From JAVBRA01 sp031548435 (GTDB lineage: Bacteria; Bacteroidota; Bacteroidia; Bacteroidales; Rikenellaceae): a DNA stretch of 64,000 bases. The notes under the pieces are model-generated. The model was not told the origin of the DNA, searched no databases, and saw nothing but the letters and a program-made list of their open reading frames with translations. The stretch spans positions 1-64,000 of the forward strand of contig JAVBRA010000023.1 in NCBI GenBank assembly GCA_031548435.1, written 5' to 3'. Positions within the stretch are counted from its first letter, which is position 1. Each line of letters opens with the position of its first letter. Both the position numbers and the translations under genes were made by a program. Shown piece after piece: positions 8,149-17,193 of the stretch.

Positions 8149-9684
8149 ATGGGATTTTTCGATTACTGCTCCCGCCACCTCGACGGGCTGCCTTTTGTGC
8201 GCATATTCGTGCCGTTTGCCGCGGGGGTACTTGTTTCCGACCGGCTCGTCATGCCTGCCGACGGGGTGATTCCGTTGGTGCTCGCCGCCCTTTTATCGAC
8301 CCGGCTTGTGCGGCGCGGGGCCTACTTTTCGGTTGCAATCGCACTTGCGCTGTTTTTGTGCGGCGGGATGCTGGGAGAACTGGGTAAACCCGTGCGTGAA
8401 ATTCCGCGCGGACATAAACTGTTCCTGTCACTCCGGGTCACCGGGCAGCCCGACACCACCGCAGGCGGGAAACTGCGGCTGACAGGCCGGGCGCAATGGT
8501 ACTGGACCGGGAATGCAGACACCATCCCATGCAGCGAAAAGGTGCTGGTCTACGCCGACACGTCGTACCGCATTCCTCCGGGGTCGGAAATCGTGCTTCA
8601 TTCGTATATCAACGACATCGCCAACTTCGGCGACACCACCCGGTTCGACTACGCCACGTTCTACCGCCGCCGGGGCGTGATTGCCGTGGCCTACGCCTCG
8701 CGCCATAACCGCATTGTTTCGGTCAAACCGCTGAAACAAACGGACTTCACCGCCGCCGCAACCACCATCCGCAACAAAATGACCCGCATTTTCATCGACT
8801 CGGGCATGAGCGCCGGGCAAAGCGGCGTCATCGCAGCCATGATCGCCGGCGACCGCAGCCACATTCCCCCCGACACCAACGCGGCCTACTCCGACACCGG
8901 CATCGCGCACATTCTGGCCATCTCGGGGCTGCACATCGGCGTGATCGCCGTGCTGCTCAACATCGCCCTGTTCTGGCTGATGTGGTTCCGCCGGGGACGG
9001 GTGGTGAAAACGGTTTTGGTGATCATCGTGTTATGGGTCTACGCGTGGATCACGGGTATCTCGGCCCCGGTGTGCCGGGCGGTGCTGATGTTCTCGTTTT
9101 TGCAGGTGGGATACCTGTCGGCGTCCGAAACAGTGTCGATGAACCTGCTGTTCGCCTCGGCGTTCATCCTGCTGGCGGCCGACCCGTCGAACCTGTTCAG
9201 CGTCAGCTTCCAGATGTCGTATATGGCCGTATTCGCCATCCTGTTGTGCCTGCCCCTGATACGGTCGCTGTGGCGCCCCCGGCAGGCGGCCCTGCGCTGG
9301 CTGTGGGACGGAACCGCCGTGTCGGCGGCGGCGCAGATCGGGGTGCTGCCGCTCATCGCCTTCTATTTCGGGAAAATCCCCCTGCTGACGCTTGCGCTCA
9401 ATCCGTTCGTGGCATTGCTTCTGCTGCCGTTGATGCTGGCGGGCTTTCTCTTTCTTTTCGCCCATGCGGCGCCGGTGTTGTCGACCGTTCTGCTGAAACC
9501 GCTCGAATGGATGCTGACGGCCGTCAACTCCACCATCGAATACACGGCGGCGCTTCCGTTCGCTTCGCTGAAACTCGACGTGAACGGCTGCATGGTCTGG
9601 GGCTACTATCTGGCCATGGTGGCGGCAGCGGCGGCCATCGGCTGCAAAAAAGAGAAAAAGAGTGCGGCGCAGGGCTTTGAATAA
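8149..9684 (+). CDS. comEC: ComEC/Rec2-family DNA-uptake channel, short form
   Basis: From the Met at 8149 (MGFFDYCSRHLDGLPF) the protein has 511 residues; an in-frame ATG at 8113 would add 12. Two membrane segments come first, then a soluble OB-like domain (LSLRVTGQPD...IVLHSYIN, the DUF4131 region). The polytopic competence domain contains the signature HILAISGLHIGVIAVLL. It ends after the last membrane helices and lacks the C-terminal metallo-beta-lactamase domain of full-length ComEC. ComEC moves single-stranded DNA across the inner membrane during natural transformation. Whether this organism is competent is unknown. It is divergent from hemW and followed by an unknown gene after a promoter-like sequence. 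Confidence 0.88.
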   Translation: MGFFDYCSRHLDGLPFVRIFVPFAAGVLVSDRLVMPADGVIPLVLAALLSTRLVRRGAYFSVAIALALFLCGGMLGELGKPVREIPRGHKLFLSLRVTGQPDTTAGGKLRLTGRAQWYWTGNADTIPCSEKVLVYADTSYRIPPGSEIVLHSYINDIANFGDTTRFDYATFYRRRGVIAVAYASRHNRIVSVKPLKQTDFTAAATTIRNKMTRIFIDSGMSAGQSGVIAAMIAGDRSHIPPDTNAAYSDTGIAHILAISGLHIGVIAVLLNIALFWLMWFRRGRVVKTVLVIIVLWVYAWITGISAPVCRAVLMFSFLQVGYLSASETVSMNLLFASAFILLAADPSNLFSVSFQMSYMAVFAILLCLPLIRSLWRPRQAALRWLWDGTAVSAAAQIGVLPLIAFYFGKIPLLTLALNPFVALLLLPLMLAGFLFLFAHAAPVLSTVLLKPLEWMLTAVNSTIEYTAALPFASLKLDVNGCMVWGYYLAMVAAAAAIGCKKEKKSAAQGFE

Positions 9685-9704
9685 TGGTAAAAAATCTATC
9701 TTTG
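9676..9704 (+). promoter_or_regulatory. Candidate promoter for the 9723 gene and rsmI
   Basis: TTTG at 9676-9679 overlaps the comEC end and is followed after 17 nt by TATCTTTG (9697-9704), a match to the -7 consensus TAnnTTTG. A second TACGTTTG (9713-9720) abuts the ATG and is too close to serve it. Confidence 0.5.
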
Positions 9705-9722
9705 TAAGATAATACGTTTGGT

Positions 9723-10586
9723 ATGGGAGAGCAATCAGCAATCGCGACCGCCCTGGCGCGGATCAACGAAATAGTCGCCGGATGGGCCGGAGGCAATGAA
9801 CCGTCGCCGATCGAGCGCGACATTGTGCTGCAAAAACTGCAACAGATCTACGAGGCTGTGAGGTTTCCGGGCGAAGGATGTATGTCCGATCCCGTTCCGA
9901 TTGCCTCCGGGCAGCCCTGTTCGCCCGAAGACGGCCTGCCCGAATGCTGCCGGCAAACGCGCGACCAGGTAAAGGCCGCCGCAGAAACAATCGCGGCAAT
10001 GGAAGACGAATCGTCCGTGCGCAATCAAAGCCAAAACCCGGACGAAATGTCGGCACAGGACGAACCGACCCGGGAGGAAAGCCCCGAAGAACGGCCCGCA
10101 GCGCAGGAAGAGTCCGAGAGCATCACCATTGTACACGAAAGCATCATGGATCTGCTCTACGGCGACGACTGCCCTGTCCAGCCCGCCCCGGCCAATGAAC
10201 CTGCGGCCGCCGCCCCGCAACAGTCCGAACATCCGGCCACGCCCGTGGAAAACGAAACGCCCCGGCAAAAGAAAGTGCTGGGCGAGGTGATCGGCGGCGG
10301 CGCCCATTCGCTCAACGACACCATCCATCCCCACGAAAAGGATGTGGCGACTTCCATCACCGCCGGCATCGACCTGCGGCAGGCCATCGGAGTCAACGAC
10401 CGCTTCATGCTCATCCGCGAGTTGTTCGGCGGCGACATCTTCAGTTACGAAGAGGCCATTATCAAACTCAACGCCTTCCATTCGATCGAGGACGCCCTGA
10501 TCCACATCCAGACGACTTACCGCTGGAACCCCGAAAATCCGGGCACCAGACTCATTGTCGATATGTTGATGAAGAAATTCGGTTGA
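9723..10586 (+). CDS. Conserved hypothetical protein with a disordered middle
   Basis: This 287-residue protein has no signal peptide. An N-terminal helical part (residues 1-45) is followed by a long acidic, Glu/Pro/Ala/Gln-rich stretch (about 80-180) that is probably unstructured. The C-terminal 100 residues are compact: DLRQAIGVNDRFMLIRELFGG, EEAIIKLNAFHSIEDALIHI and YRWNPENPGTRLIVDML. I recall this C-terminal block as recurring in Bacteroidetes hypothetical proteins, but I know no function. The gene ends 10 nt before rsmI and is probably cotranscribed with it. Confidence 0.85.
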   Translation: MGEQSAIATALARINEIVAGWAGGNEPSPIERDIVLQKLQQIYEAVRFPGEGCMSDPVPIASGQPCSPEDGLPECCRQTRDQVKAAAETIAAMEDESSVRNQSQNPDEMSAQDEPTREESPEERPAAQEESESITIVHESIMDLLYGDDCPVQPAPANEPAAAAPQQSEHPATPVENETPRQKKVLGEVIGGGAHSLNDTIHPHEKDVATSITAGIDLRQAIGVNDRFMLIRELFGGDIFSYEEAIIKLNAFHSIEDALIHIQTTYRWNPENPGTRLIVDMLMKKFG

Positions 10587-10596
10587 CCGCTGCGCC

Positions 10597-11304
10597 ATGC
10601 CGAAACTGTACATCGTACCCACGCCCATCGGAAACCTCGAAGACATCACGTTGCGGGCGCTGACCGTGCTCAAAGGCGTCGACACCATCCTGGCCGAAGA
10701 CACCCGCACCACGCTGGTGCTGCTGAAGCATTTCGGAATCGAAAAACCGGTGTGGTCGCACCACAAGTTCAACGAACACCAAAGCTCCGAGGCGATCGCC
10801 GAACGAATTGCCGCCGGACAGAGCATCGCGCTGGTTTCGGACGCCGGCACGCCGGGTATTTCCGATCCCGGCTTTTTGCTGGTGCGCACCTGCCTCGAAA
10901 AAGGGATCGAAATCGAAACCTTGCCCGGCGCAACGGCCCTGATCCCGGCGTTGGTCAACAGCGGCTTCCCCTGCGACCGTTTCTGTTTCGAGGGATTTTT
11001 ACCGCAAAAAAAGGGGAAGAACAAACGCGTGTCGGCCCTGAAAGACGAAACACGCACCATGATATTCTACGAATCGCCCTACCGGGTGGTCAAAACCCTG
11101 CGCCTGTTCGAAGAGTTTTTCGGATCCGGCCGCCGGGTGTCGGTCTCGCGCGAGATATCCAAAAAATTCGAGGAAACCGTCCGCGGAACGCTGGCCGAAG
11201 CGGCCGCCGCTTTCGAGGCCAAAGAACCCAAGGGCGAATTTGTGATCGTGCTCGAAGGAGCGTCGTCGAAAGAGATCGAAAGAAAGGAAGAAGAATCGGA
11301 CTAA
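10597..11304 (+). CDS. rsmI: 16S rRNA (cytidine-1402-2'-O)-methyltransferase RsmI
   Basis: This 235-residue tetrapyrrole-methylase-fold enzyme shows YIVPTPIGNLEDIT, AEDTRTT, SDAGTPGISDPG and FYESPYRV, the RsmI/YraL signatures. With RsmH it methylates C1402 in the decoding centre using S-adenosylmethionine. It is shorter than the E. coli enzyme (about 286 residues) and lacks the C-terminal helical extension. It follows the unknown gene by 10 nt and precedes the GH3 gene by 13 nt. Confidence 0.95.
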   Translation: MPKLYIVPTPIGNLEDITLRALTVLKGVDTILAEDTRTTLVLLKHFGIEKPVWSHHKFNEHQSSEAIAERIAAGQSIALVSDAGTPGISDPGFLLVRTCLEKGIEIETLPGATALIPALVNSGFPCDRFCFEGFLPQKKGKNKRVSALKDETRTMIFYESPYRVVKTLRLFEEFFGSGRRVSVSREISKKFEETVRGTLAEAAAAFEAKEPKGEFVIVLEGASSKEIERKEEESD

Positions 11305-11317
11305 ATTCTCAAAAAGC

Positions 11318-14170
11318 ATGGATTTCAAAAAACTTACCACGTACCTTTCTGCGGCGGTAGCCGTTGCCATTGGCACGTCGGCAGCGGCCCCGCAGGAAAC
11401 GATGAACCCGAAAAACACCGTAAAATCGTACGCGTACGGAAAAAACCCGATGTACAAAAAAGGGTGGATCGACTTCAACAAAAACGGCATGATGGACGTA
11501 TACGAAAATCCTGCCGCCGCCATCGACGCCCGCATCGAAGACCTGTTGTCGCAAATGACCGTCGAAGAAAAAACCTGCCAGATGGTGACGCTCTACGGTT
11601 ACGGGCGCGTGCTCAAAGACGACCTGCCCACCGACGAGTGGAAAACCATGCTCTGGAAAGACGGCATGGGAGCCATCGACGAGCACCTGAACGGCTTCCG
11701 CCAGTGGGGAATGCCGCCGTCGGACAACGTGAACGTATGGCCGGCCTCGCGCCACGCCTGGGCATTGAACGAGGTTCAGCGGTTCTTTGTCGAGCAAACC
11801 CGCCTGGGTATTCCCACCGACTTCACCAACGAGGGGATCCGCGGCGTGGAAAGCTACATCGCCACCAACTTCCCCACCCAGCTGGGCATCGGGCACACGT
11901 GGAACCGCGAACTGGTGCGCAAAGTGGGCGAAATCACCGGCCGCGAGGGACGGTTGCTGGGCTACACCAACATCTACGCCCCGATCCTGGACGTGGGGCG
12001 CGACCAACGCTGGGGCCGCTATGAAGAGGTGTACGGCGAGAGCCCCTATCTGGTGGCCGAGCTGGGCGTACAGATGGCCCTGGGGATGCAGAAAGATTAC
12101 CAGGTGGCTTCGACCGCCAAGCACTATATCGCTTACAGCAACAACAAAGGCGCCCGCGAGGGAATGGCCCGCGTCGATCCGCAGATGTCGCCCCGCGAGC
12201 TGGAGATGATCCACGTCTATCCGTGGCGCGAGGTGATCGGGCGCGCCGGCATATTGGGGGCGATGAGTTCATACAACGATTACGACGGCGAACCGATCCA
12301 GAGCAGCCATTACTGGCTCACCGAGCGCCTGCGGGGCGAATTCGGGTTCACCGGCTACGTGGTGTCGGACAGCGACGCCGTTGAATACCTCTACACCAAG
12401 CACCATACGGCCGCCAACATGAAAGAGGCGGTGCTGCAAAGCGTGGCGGCGGGGCTCAATGTACGCTGCACGTTCCGCTCGCCCGACTCGTATGTGCTGC
12501 CCCTGCGCCAACTGATCGCCGAAGGGGCCATCGATATGGGCACCATCGACAGCCGGGTGCGCGACATCCTGCGCGTAAAGTTCATGGTAGGCCTGTTCGA
12601 CTCGCCCTATCAGACAGAGCTGCAGGCCGCCGACCGCGAGGTCAACAGTTCGGAGCACAGGGCCATCGCATTGCAGGCCTCGCGCGAGTCGATCGTACTG
12701 CTCAAAAACGAGGGCGGCGTGCTGCCCCTGGACAAATCGAAAATCAAAAAAATCGCCGTTTGCGGCCCCAATGCCGACGAGAAATCGTTCGCCCTGACCC
12801 ACTACGGCCCGTTAGCGGTCGATGTCACGACGGTATTACAGGGGATCATTTCGGAAGTCGGCAGCGGCACCGAAGTGATCTATGCCAAAGGGTGCGAGCT
12901 GGTCGACGATCGTTGGCCGGTATCAGAAATCATCAAAACCCCGCTCACTTCCGATGAACAGCAGGGCATCGACGAAGCGGCGGAGGCAGCGGCTTCCAGC
13001 GACATGATCGTAGCCGTACTGGGTGGCGGAGTACGCACTTGCGGCGAGAACAAATCGCGTTCGAGCCTCGATCTGCCCGGCCGCCAGGAAGAGCTGCTCA
13101 GGGCGCTCCACGCCACAGGCAAGCCGGTGGTGCTGGTGCTCATCAACGGACGCCCGCTGTCGGTCAACTGGGCGGCGGAGAACGTTCCGGCCATCGTCGA
13201 GGCGTGGTATCCCGGATCGCAGGGCGGCACAGCCGTGGCCGACGTGCTGTTCGGCCGCTACAATCCCGGCGGGAAACTTACGGTCACATTCCCAAAAAGT
13301 GTCGGTCAGATCCCCTTTAACTTCCCGGCCAAGCCGTCGTCGCAGGTCGACGGCGGACGGAACCCCGGGCCTAAAGGAAACGCCTCGCGCGTGAATGGCC
13401 CCCTGTATCCGTTCGGTTATGGACTGAGCTACACCACGTTCGAGTACTCGGAGCTCAGCGTTTCGGCCTCGGTGTTGACCGAGAACCAGCCGCTGACCAT
13501 CGGCTTCGACCTGAAAAACACCGGCGCAATGGACGGAGACGAGGTTGTGCAGCTCTATTTCCGCGACCTGGTAAGCTCGGTCACAACCTACGAGAAGAAC
13601 CTGATCGGGTTCGACCGCGTGCACCTGAAAGCGGGCGAGTCGAAACGGGTGGAGTTTACCGTCGACCCCGGGAAAGCGTTCGCGTTACTCGATCGCCACA
13701 TGGAATGGGTGGTGGAGCCGGGCGATTTCAAGATCATGATCGGCGCCTCGTCGGAAGAGATCAAACTCGAAAACACGATCACAGTCGTCAATTACAACGA
13801 CCTGGCAAAATACATGGACACCTCGGAATCGGCCCCGAAAGTATCCGCCTCTTCGTCCCCGGCCGACGCCCCCAAGGTGCTGGACAACATCCCCGACACC
13901 TGGTGGAGCGGAAAGCAGGGCGACTACCTCACACTCCCGTTAAGCGAAAAAACCGTCCCGGCGGCCATGTCCGTTGTCTGGGGCAAGGACTCCGACGCCG
14001 AGTTCGAGATCCAGCTTTCGTCCGGAGGCGGCCAATTCATCACCGTTTACAGCGGAAACACCTCGCAATCTTCGCCCTACTCCTTCAAATCGAACAACGC
14101 GACCGACATCCGCCTGCTTATCACCAAGGGCTCGGCACAGGTAGCTGAAATCAACGTCGTAACGGAATAA
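11318..14170 (+). CDS. Secreted glycoside hydrolase family 3 (beta-glucosidase/beta-xylosidase type)
   Basis: The product has 950 residues with an N-terminal signal peptide (LTTYLSAAVAVAIGTSAAA). An EF-hand-like DFNKNGMMDVYEN (52-64) precedes the GH3 barrel. KHY at 268-270 binds substrate in this family, and VVSDSDAV holds the probable nucleophile D351. The second alpha/beta domain carries the GGGVRTCGENKSRSSLDLPG loop, followed by the Fn3-like domain (NTGAMDGDEVVQLYFRD). The last 110 or so residues, after a Ser/Pro/Ala linker, form an extra beta-rich domain (DTWWSGKQGDYLTLPL...) reminiscent of galactose-binding-like modules. The substrate cannot be read from the sequence. It releases terminal sugars in the periplasm or at the surface. 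It is preceded closely by rsmI and followed by a terminator. Confidence 0.93.
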   Translation: MDFKKLTTYLSAAVAVAIGTSAAAPQETMNPKNTVKSYAYGKNPMYKKGWIDFNKNGMMDVYENPAAAIDARIEDLLSQMTVEEKTCQMVTLYGYGRVLKDDLPTDEWKTMLWKDGMGAIDEHLNGFRQWGMPPSDNVNVWPASRHAWALNEVQRFFVEQTRLGIPTDFTNEGIRGVESYIATNFPTQLGIGHTWNRELVRKVGEITGREGRLLGYTNIYAPILDVGRDQRWGRYEEVYGESPYLVAELGVQMALGMQKDYQVASTAKHYIAYSNNKGAREGMARVDPQMSPRELEMIHVYPWREVIGRAGILGAMSSYNDYDGEPIQSSHYWLTERLRGEFGFTGYVVSDSDAVEYLYTKHHTAANMKEAVLQSVAAGLNVRCTFRSPDSYVLPLRQLIAEGAIDMGTIDSRVRDILRVKFMVGLFDSPYQTELQAADREVNSSEHRAIALQASRESIVLLKNEGGVLPLDKSKIKKIAVCGPNADEKSFALTHYGPLAVDVTTVLQGIISEVGSGTEVIYAKGCELVDDRWPVSEIIKTPLTSDEQQGIDEAAEAAASSDMIVAVLGGGVRTCGENKSRSSLDLPGRQEELLRALHATGKPVVLVLINGRPLSVNWAAENVPAIVEAWYPGSQGGTAVADVLFGRYNPGGKLTVTFPKSVGQIPFNFPAKPSSQVDGGRNPGPKGNASRVNGPLYPFGYGLSYTTFEYSELSVSASVLTENQPLTIGFDLKNTGAMDGDEVVQLYFRDLVSSVTTYEKNLIGFDRVHLKAGESKRVEFTVDPGKAFALLDRHMEWVVEPGDFKIMIGASSEEIKLENTITVVNYNDLAKYMDTSESAPKVSASSSPADAPKVLDNIPDTWWSGKQGDYLTLPLSEKTVPAAMSVVWGKDSDAEFEIQLSSGGGQFITVYSGNTSQSSPYSFKSNNATDIRLLITKGSAQVAEINVVTE

Positions 14171-14189
14171 CATCCTGTTTTTCATTTCT

Positions 14190-14235
14190 CCTGCATGCGG
14201 TCCGACAATCGCATGCAGGGGATTTTATTTTTCAT
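14190..14235 (+). terminator. Terminator after the GH3 gene
   Basis: CCTGCATGCG (14190-14199) pairs with CGCATGCAGG (14210-14219). GGATTTTATTTTTC follows, giving a usable U-rich tail. Confidence 0.7.
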
Positions 14236-14294
14236 ATTCCGGCTTTCGGCATGGAATGTGCTGGATGGAAGATAAATTAAACGCATTTTTTATC

Positions 14295-14543
14295 ATGACT
14301 TTCATTTGGTACATTCTGATCGGTCTGGCGGCAGGTTACGTCGCAGGACAGCTGACCCGGGGCAGGGGGTTCGGACTTTTGGTCAACCTGATCGTCGGCA
14401 TCGTCGGCGGGGTGCTCGGGGGATTGATATTCGGCGCGCTGGGGTTCAGCGTCAATCCGGACAGCATAACCGGCAACCTCGTTTCATCGGTCGTAGGCGC
14501 CATCCTGCTGTTGGGGATCGCCTCGTTGTTCCGAAGAAAATAA
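14295..14543 (+). CDS. GlsB/YeaQ/YmgE-family small membrane protein
   Basis: This 82-residue protein, counted from MTFIWYILIGLAAGYVAGQ, has three hydrophobic segments rich in Gly (LVNLIVGIVGGVLGGLIFGALG and SVVGAILLLGIASLF), the pattern of transglycosylase-associated stress proteins. Upstream in-frame ATGs at 14256 and 14265 exist, but the family normally begins near the chosen Met. Members are stress-induced in other bacteria and their function is unclear. It precedes ohr by 27 nt, which fits a small stress operon. Confidence 0.85.
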   Translation: MTFIWYILIGLAAGYVAGQLTRGRGFGLLVNLIVGIVGGVLGGLIFGALGFSVNPDSITGNLVSSVVGAILLLGIASLFRRK

Positions 14544-14570
14544 TGATTTCTCACCCTTAAAACATAAATT

Positions 14571-14996
14571 ATGGAAGCGTTGTACACAGCGGTTGCCACG
14601 TCCGTAGGCGGACGCAGCGGCCACGTCAAATCGTCGGACGGAGTGTTGGATCTCGATGTCAGGCCGCCCCAGGCCATGGGAGGCCCGGCCGGGAACTACA
14701 CCAACCCGGAACAGTTGTTCGCAGCAGGGTACTCGGCCTGCTTCGGCAGCGCCCTCGCCCATGTGGCCCTGCAAAAGAAACTGAAGTTGGAATCGACCGT
14801 CACTGCCAGAGTCGGAATCGGCAAAAAAGATGGAGGCGGATTCATGCTTGCCGTCGAGATGGATGTCGACATCAAAGGGATCGACCAGAAAACGGCCGAC
14901 GAACTGGTAGCCGAAGCCCATCAGGTTTGCCCCTACTCGAATGCCACGCGCGGCAACGTCGAGGTAACCCTCAAAGCGACAGTCTCCGGGAAATAA
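14571..14996 (+). CDS. ohr: Organic hydroperoxide resistance protein (Ohr/OsmC family peroxidase)
   Basis: This 141-residue protein carries the two redox cysteines C57 (in AAGYSACFGSAL) and C120 (in HQVCPYSNATRGN). Conserved Arg31 and Glu47 (NPEQLFAAG) organise the active site. Ohr reduces organic hydroperoxides with a thiol donor in the cytoplasm. The CPYSNATRGN signature favours the Ohr branch over OsmC. No OhrR regulator is adjacent. A terminator follows at 15021. Confidence 0.95.
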   Translation: MEALYTAVATSVGGRSGHVKSSDGVLDLDVRPPQAMGGPAGNYTNPEQLFAAGYSACFGSALAHVALQKKLKLESTVTARVGIGKKDGGGFMLAVEMDVDIKGIDQKTADELVAEAHQVCPYSNATRGNVEVTLKATVSGK

Positions 14997-15020
14997 CCTC
15001 CTGGGATCTGATATTGAACA

Positions 15021-15058
15021 GAGTGCGTTGCCCTGAGATTTCGGCAACGCACTCTTTT
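15021..15058 (+). terminator. Terminator after ohr
   Basis: GAGTGCGTTGCC (15021-15032) pairs with GGCAACGCACTC (15043-15054), followed by TTTTATTTT. Confidence 0.85.
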
Positions 15059-15074
15059 ATTTTACAGACAAAAT

Positions 15075-15106
15075 AAAAAAGGAGGCTTAAAGCCTCCTTT
15101 TTTATT
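15075..15106 (-). terminator. Bidirectional terminator between ohr and the Sus-like operon
   Basis: AAAAAAGGAGGCTT and AAGCCTCCTTTTTT form a nearly perfect palindrome just past the stop codon of the last operon gene. It can end transcription from both sides. Confidence 0.8.
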
Positions 15107-15121
15107 GAGAAACGCAATCTC

Positions 15122-16441
15122 TTATTCCGATTCTACGATAGGCAGGGTTGCCCGACCGGAGAACGCTCCCTTAAACTGAGTTGAAGCAGTATAGGGCAAC
15201 TGGATAATGATCTTCATTACGCCCGGGATATTCATCGAGTAAGGCATCCGGATCCCGATATTATACGGCGAGATATAAATCCGTGCCGGATCAATCAACA
15301 CAGTCGCTCCTCCGGCAGCTTCGGTTGCCGTGATGTCCGTGATCTGCTGTTTAGCGGTCGTTTTGGTCACAAACGCTTCGTTCGAAATCATCTGGTAAGA
15401 CGTACCGCCGCTGGGAACACCACTGGGGGTGCCGGTTCCTTCAAGCTGCCAAGGCATCGGGAACGGATACCTCGGGTCAATGTTATAGATGATCGAAGAG
15501 TCGGTCCTTTCGGGATTATAGTTCAACGTGATCTGTTCCAACGACCAAAGGCTCTGGTTTGCATGAGGCACCGGGGCCCTGGCGGTGAACATCGGTTTAC
15601 CGCTGGTAGTCATCTGGCTCTGATTGAAATAATATCCGTTTTCATCGATGAAGATCACTTCAAGAGACGGGGCGTCGTAATTGATTACATGCGTGATCAA
15701 CGCGCCCATATTCCCAAGATAGAAAGCAGGCATATCGGGGCGCGTAACCAGGAGATTCCCCTGATCGACGCCGAGCGGATAATAAGTCTCCCCCTGCCTG
15801 GTTCCGGCAGTAAGCCCGCAGTCCGCGATAACATCGGCCGGAATGGGATAACCATAACGGGTGTCGGTCGGGTCAAGGCGGGTTACCGAGAAGCTCGAAG
15901 CCGGGAATGCATAGCGGTCAGCCTCAGACGAAGCAATCACATTCATCTTCACTGCGCTGGCAATCGTCATTTTCTTCTTTGTGGGGTTTGTAACCGTAAC
16001 GTCTACAAAATACTCCCCAACCGGAACGTCAAAGGAGTTTTCAGCCACAGTGATGCTTCCGTCGGTAGCATTGGTAAAGGCCATTGAAACGTTCTGCGTA
16101 TAACGTTTTGCCACAACCAGATCTATCGTCGTATCGAACTTGGGCTTACCGACAATCCTCCACGACATAACGTCCATCTTCTGAGTGAACGCCTCCACAA
16201 CATTTCCGTCCGCATCCGCAATTTTTGCGATGGTAATCTTAAGCGGAGGAGTCGAACCGTCAGGATTGATCCTGGGGCCTTTAGAGAGGATCCCGTGGGT
16301 CACGGTAAATGAATCTCCCGTGTAACGTATTGCGGGGCTGAGGAATCCTTTCTCATCGTAAACATCACAGGAAGTAAAGATCCCCCCTGCAATAAGAGCC
16401 CCCACAGATACCAAAGCGATCTTATTTAAAATCTTTTTCAT
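15122..16441 (-). CDS. DUF5007-type surface lipoprotein of a Sus-like operon
   Basis: This 439-residue protein has a lipoprotein signal (MKKILNKIALVSVGALIAGGIFTSC) and acidic residues after the cysteine (CDVYDE), a feature of surface export in Bacteroidetes. The rest is beta-rich with no catalytic motif. Length, lipobox and position after susC-susD-FAS1 match the DUF5007 proteins that accompany FAS1 proteins in Bacteroidetes; this assignment is from memory. It is the last gene of the operon, 21 nt after the FAS1 gene. A role in binding a ligand at the cell surface is likely but not shown. Confidence 0.75.
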   Translation of the reverse strand: MKKILNKIALVSVGALIAGGIFTSCDVYDEKGFLSPAIRYTGDSFTVTHGILSKGPRINPDGSTPPLKITIAKIADADGNVVEAFTQKMDVMSWRIVGKPKFDTTIDLVVAKRYTQNVSMAFTNATDGSITVAENSFDVPVGEYFVDVTVTNPTKKKMTIASAVKMNVIASSEADRYAFPASSFSVTRLDPTDTRYGYPIPADVIADCGLTAGTRQGETYYPLGVDQGNLLVTRPDMPAFYLGNMGALITHVINYDAPSLEVIFIDENGYYFNQSQMTTSGKPMFTARAPVPHANQSLWSLEQITLNYNPERTDSSIIYNIDPRYPFPMPWQLEGTGTPSGVPSGGTSYQMISNEAFVTKTTAKQQITDITATEAAGGATVLIDPARIYISPYNIGIRMPYSMNIPGVMKIIIQLPYTASTQFKGAFSGRATLPIVESE

Positions 16442-16462
16442 AATTTCTAAAATTATTTAAAA

Positions 16463-17170
16463 TTAATACCTGGGAGTTCCGCCGACCAGCTTGGTAAACC
16501 CAAACGTTGAATTGGGAGAAAGAACATGGATCACCCCGTTGGTGGTAATAATGCCGGAAGTCGTAATAATAGCCGAATCGTCCAGATTAAAAGTCCTCCA
16601 GTTTGCATCTCCGGTCGTGGAAAAATCTTTGTCATCCCAACCTTCGCCAATCTTACGGCCAAAATACACATTCTTGACATATTCATTCGTCATGCTTCCT
16701 TTTCCTATCTCCTGATTGTAAACGGCAATTTCTTCGTTCAACAGGTTAAGGTGCGTGGTTTGGTCGATAAGTTCCTGATAAGGGACGATCAAAAGATCTT
16801 CCCGGTACAGGTAACCATTGACAATAGTACGCTTGAAGTACCTTTCAAGATTATGCGTATCGGCCAACAGAGAATCGAGTGTGTACGCGGAACGGCCCGG
16901 CCAACTCCTGACACCGGCAATATGGTTATAAACCGCATAATTGCTCGGGGCCATGAAAGTAATGCCGTCGCTGTTCAGAAGATCCTCCATGCCCGGAACC
17001 GCCCTGATCAACCTCACCGTGGTGTCGAAGTTGGGATGTTGTTCCAGGAACTGGACAGTAGTCATTTGTACATAGGGATTGTGCGTCCCCCCATCGTCAT
17101 AGTAATCGTTGCATGACGAGATTGACACGGCCAATGCGACTGTCAACAATGAATATAATAGTTTTTTCAT
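16463..17170 (-). CDS. FAS1 (fasciclin) domain lipoprotein
   Basis: This 235-residue protein has a lipoprotein signal (MKKLLYSLLTVALAVSISSC) followed by the acidic NDYYDD, consistent with surface display. The FAS1 fold is indicated by GITFMAPSNYAVYNHI near the N-terminal half and TTSGIITTNGVIHVLSPN near the end, the two conserved boxes of the family. FAS1 domains mediate adhesion or ligand binding. It sits between susD and the DUF5007 gene with short gaps, so it probably takes part in recognising the same ligand. Confidence 0.85.
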   Translation of the reverse strand: MKKLLYSLLTVALAVSISSCNDYYDDGGTHNPYVQMTTVQFLEQHPNFDTTVRLIRAVPGMEDLLNSDGITFMAPSNYAVYNHIAGVRSWPGRSAYTLDSLLADTHNLERYFKRTIVNGYLYREDLLIVPYQELIDQTTHLNLLNEEIAVYNQEIGKGSMTNEYVKNVYFGRKIGEGWDDKDFSTTGDANWRTFNLDDSAIITTSGIITTNGVIHVLSPNSTFGFTKLVGGTPRY

Positions 17171-17193
17171 ATTTAAAATTCTTTTAAAAATTA

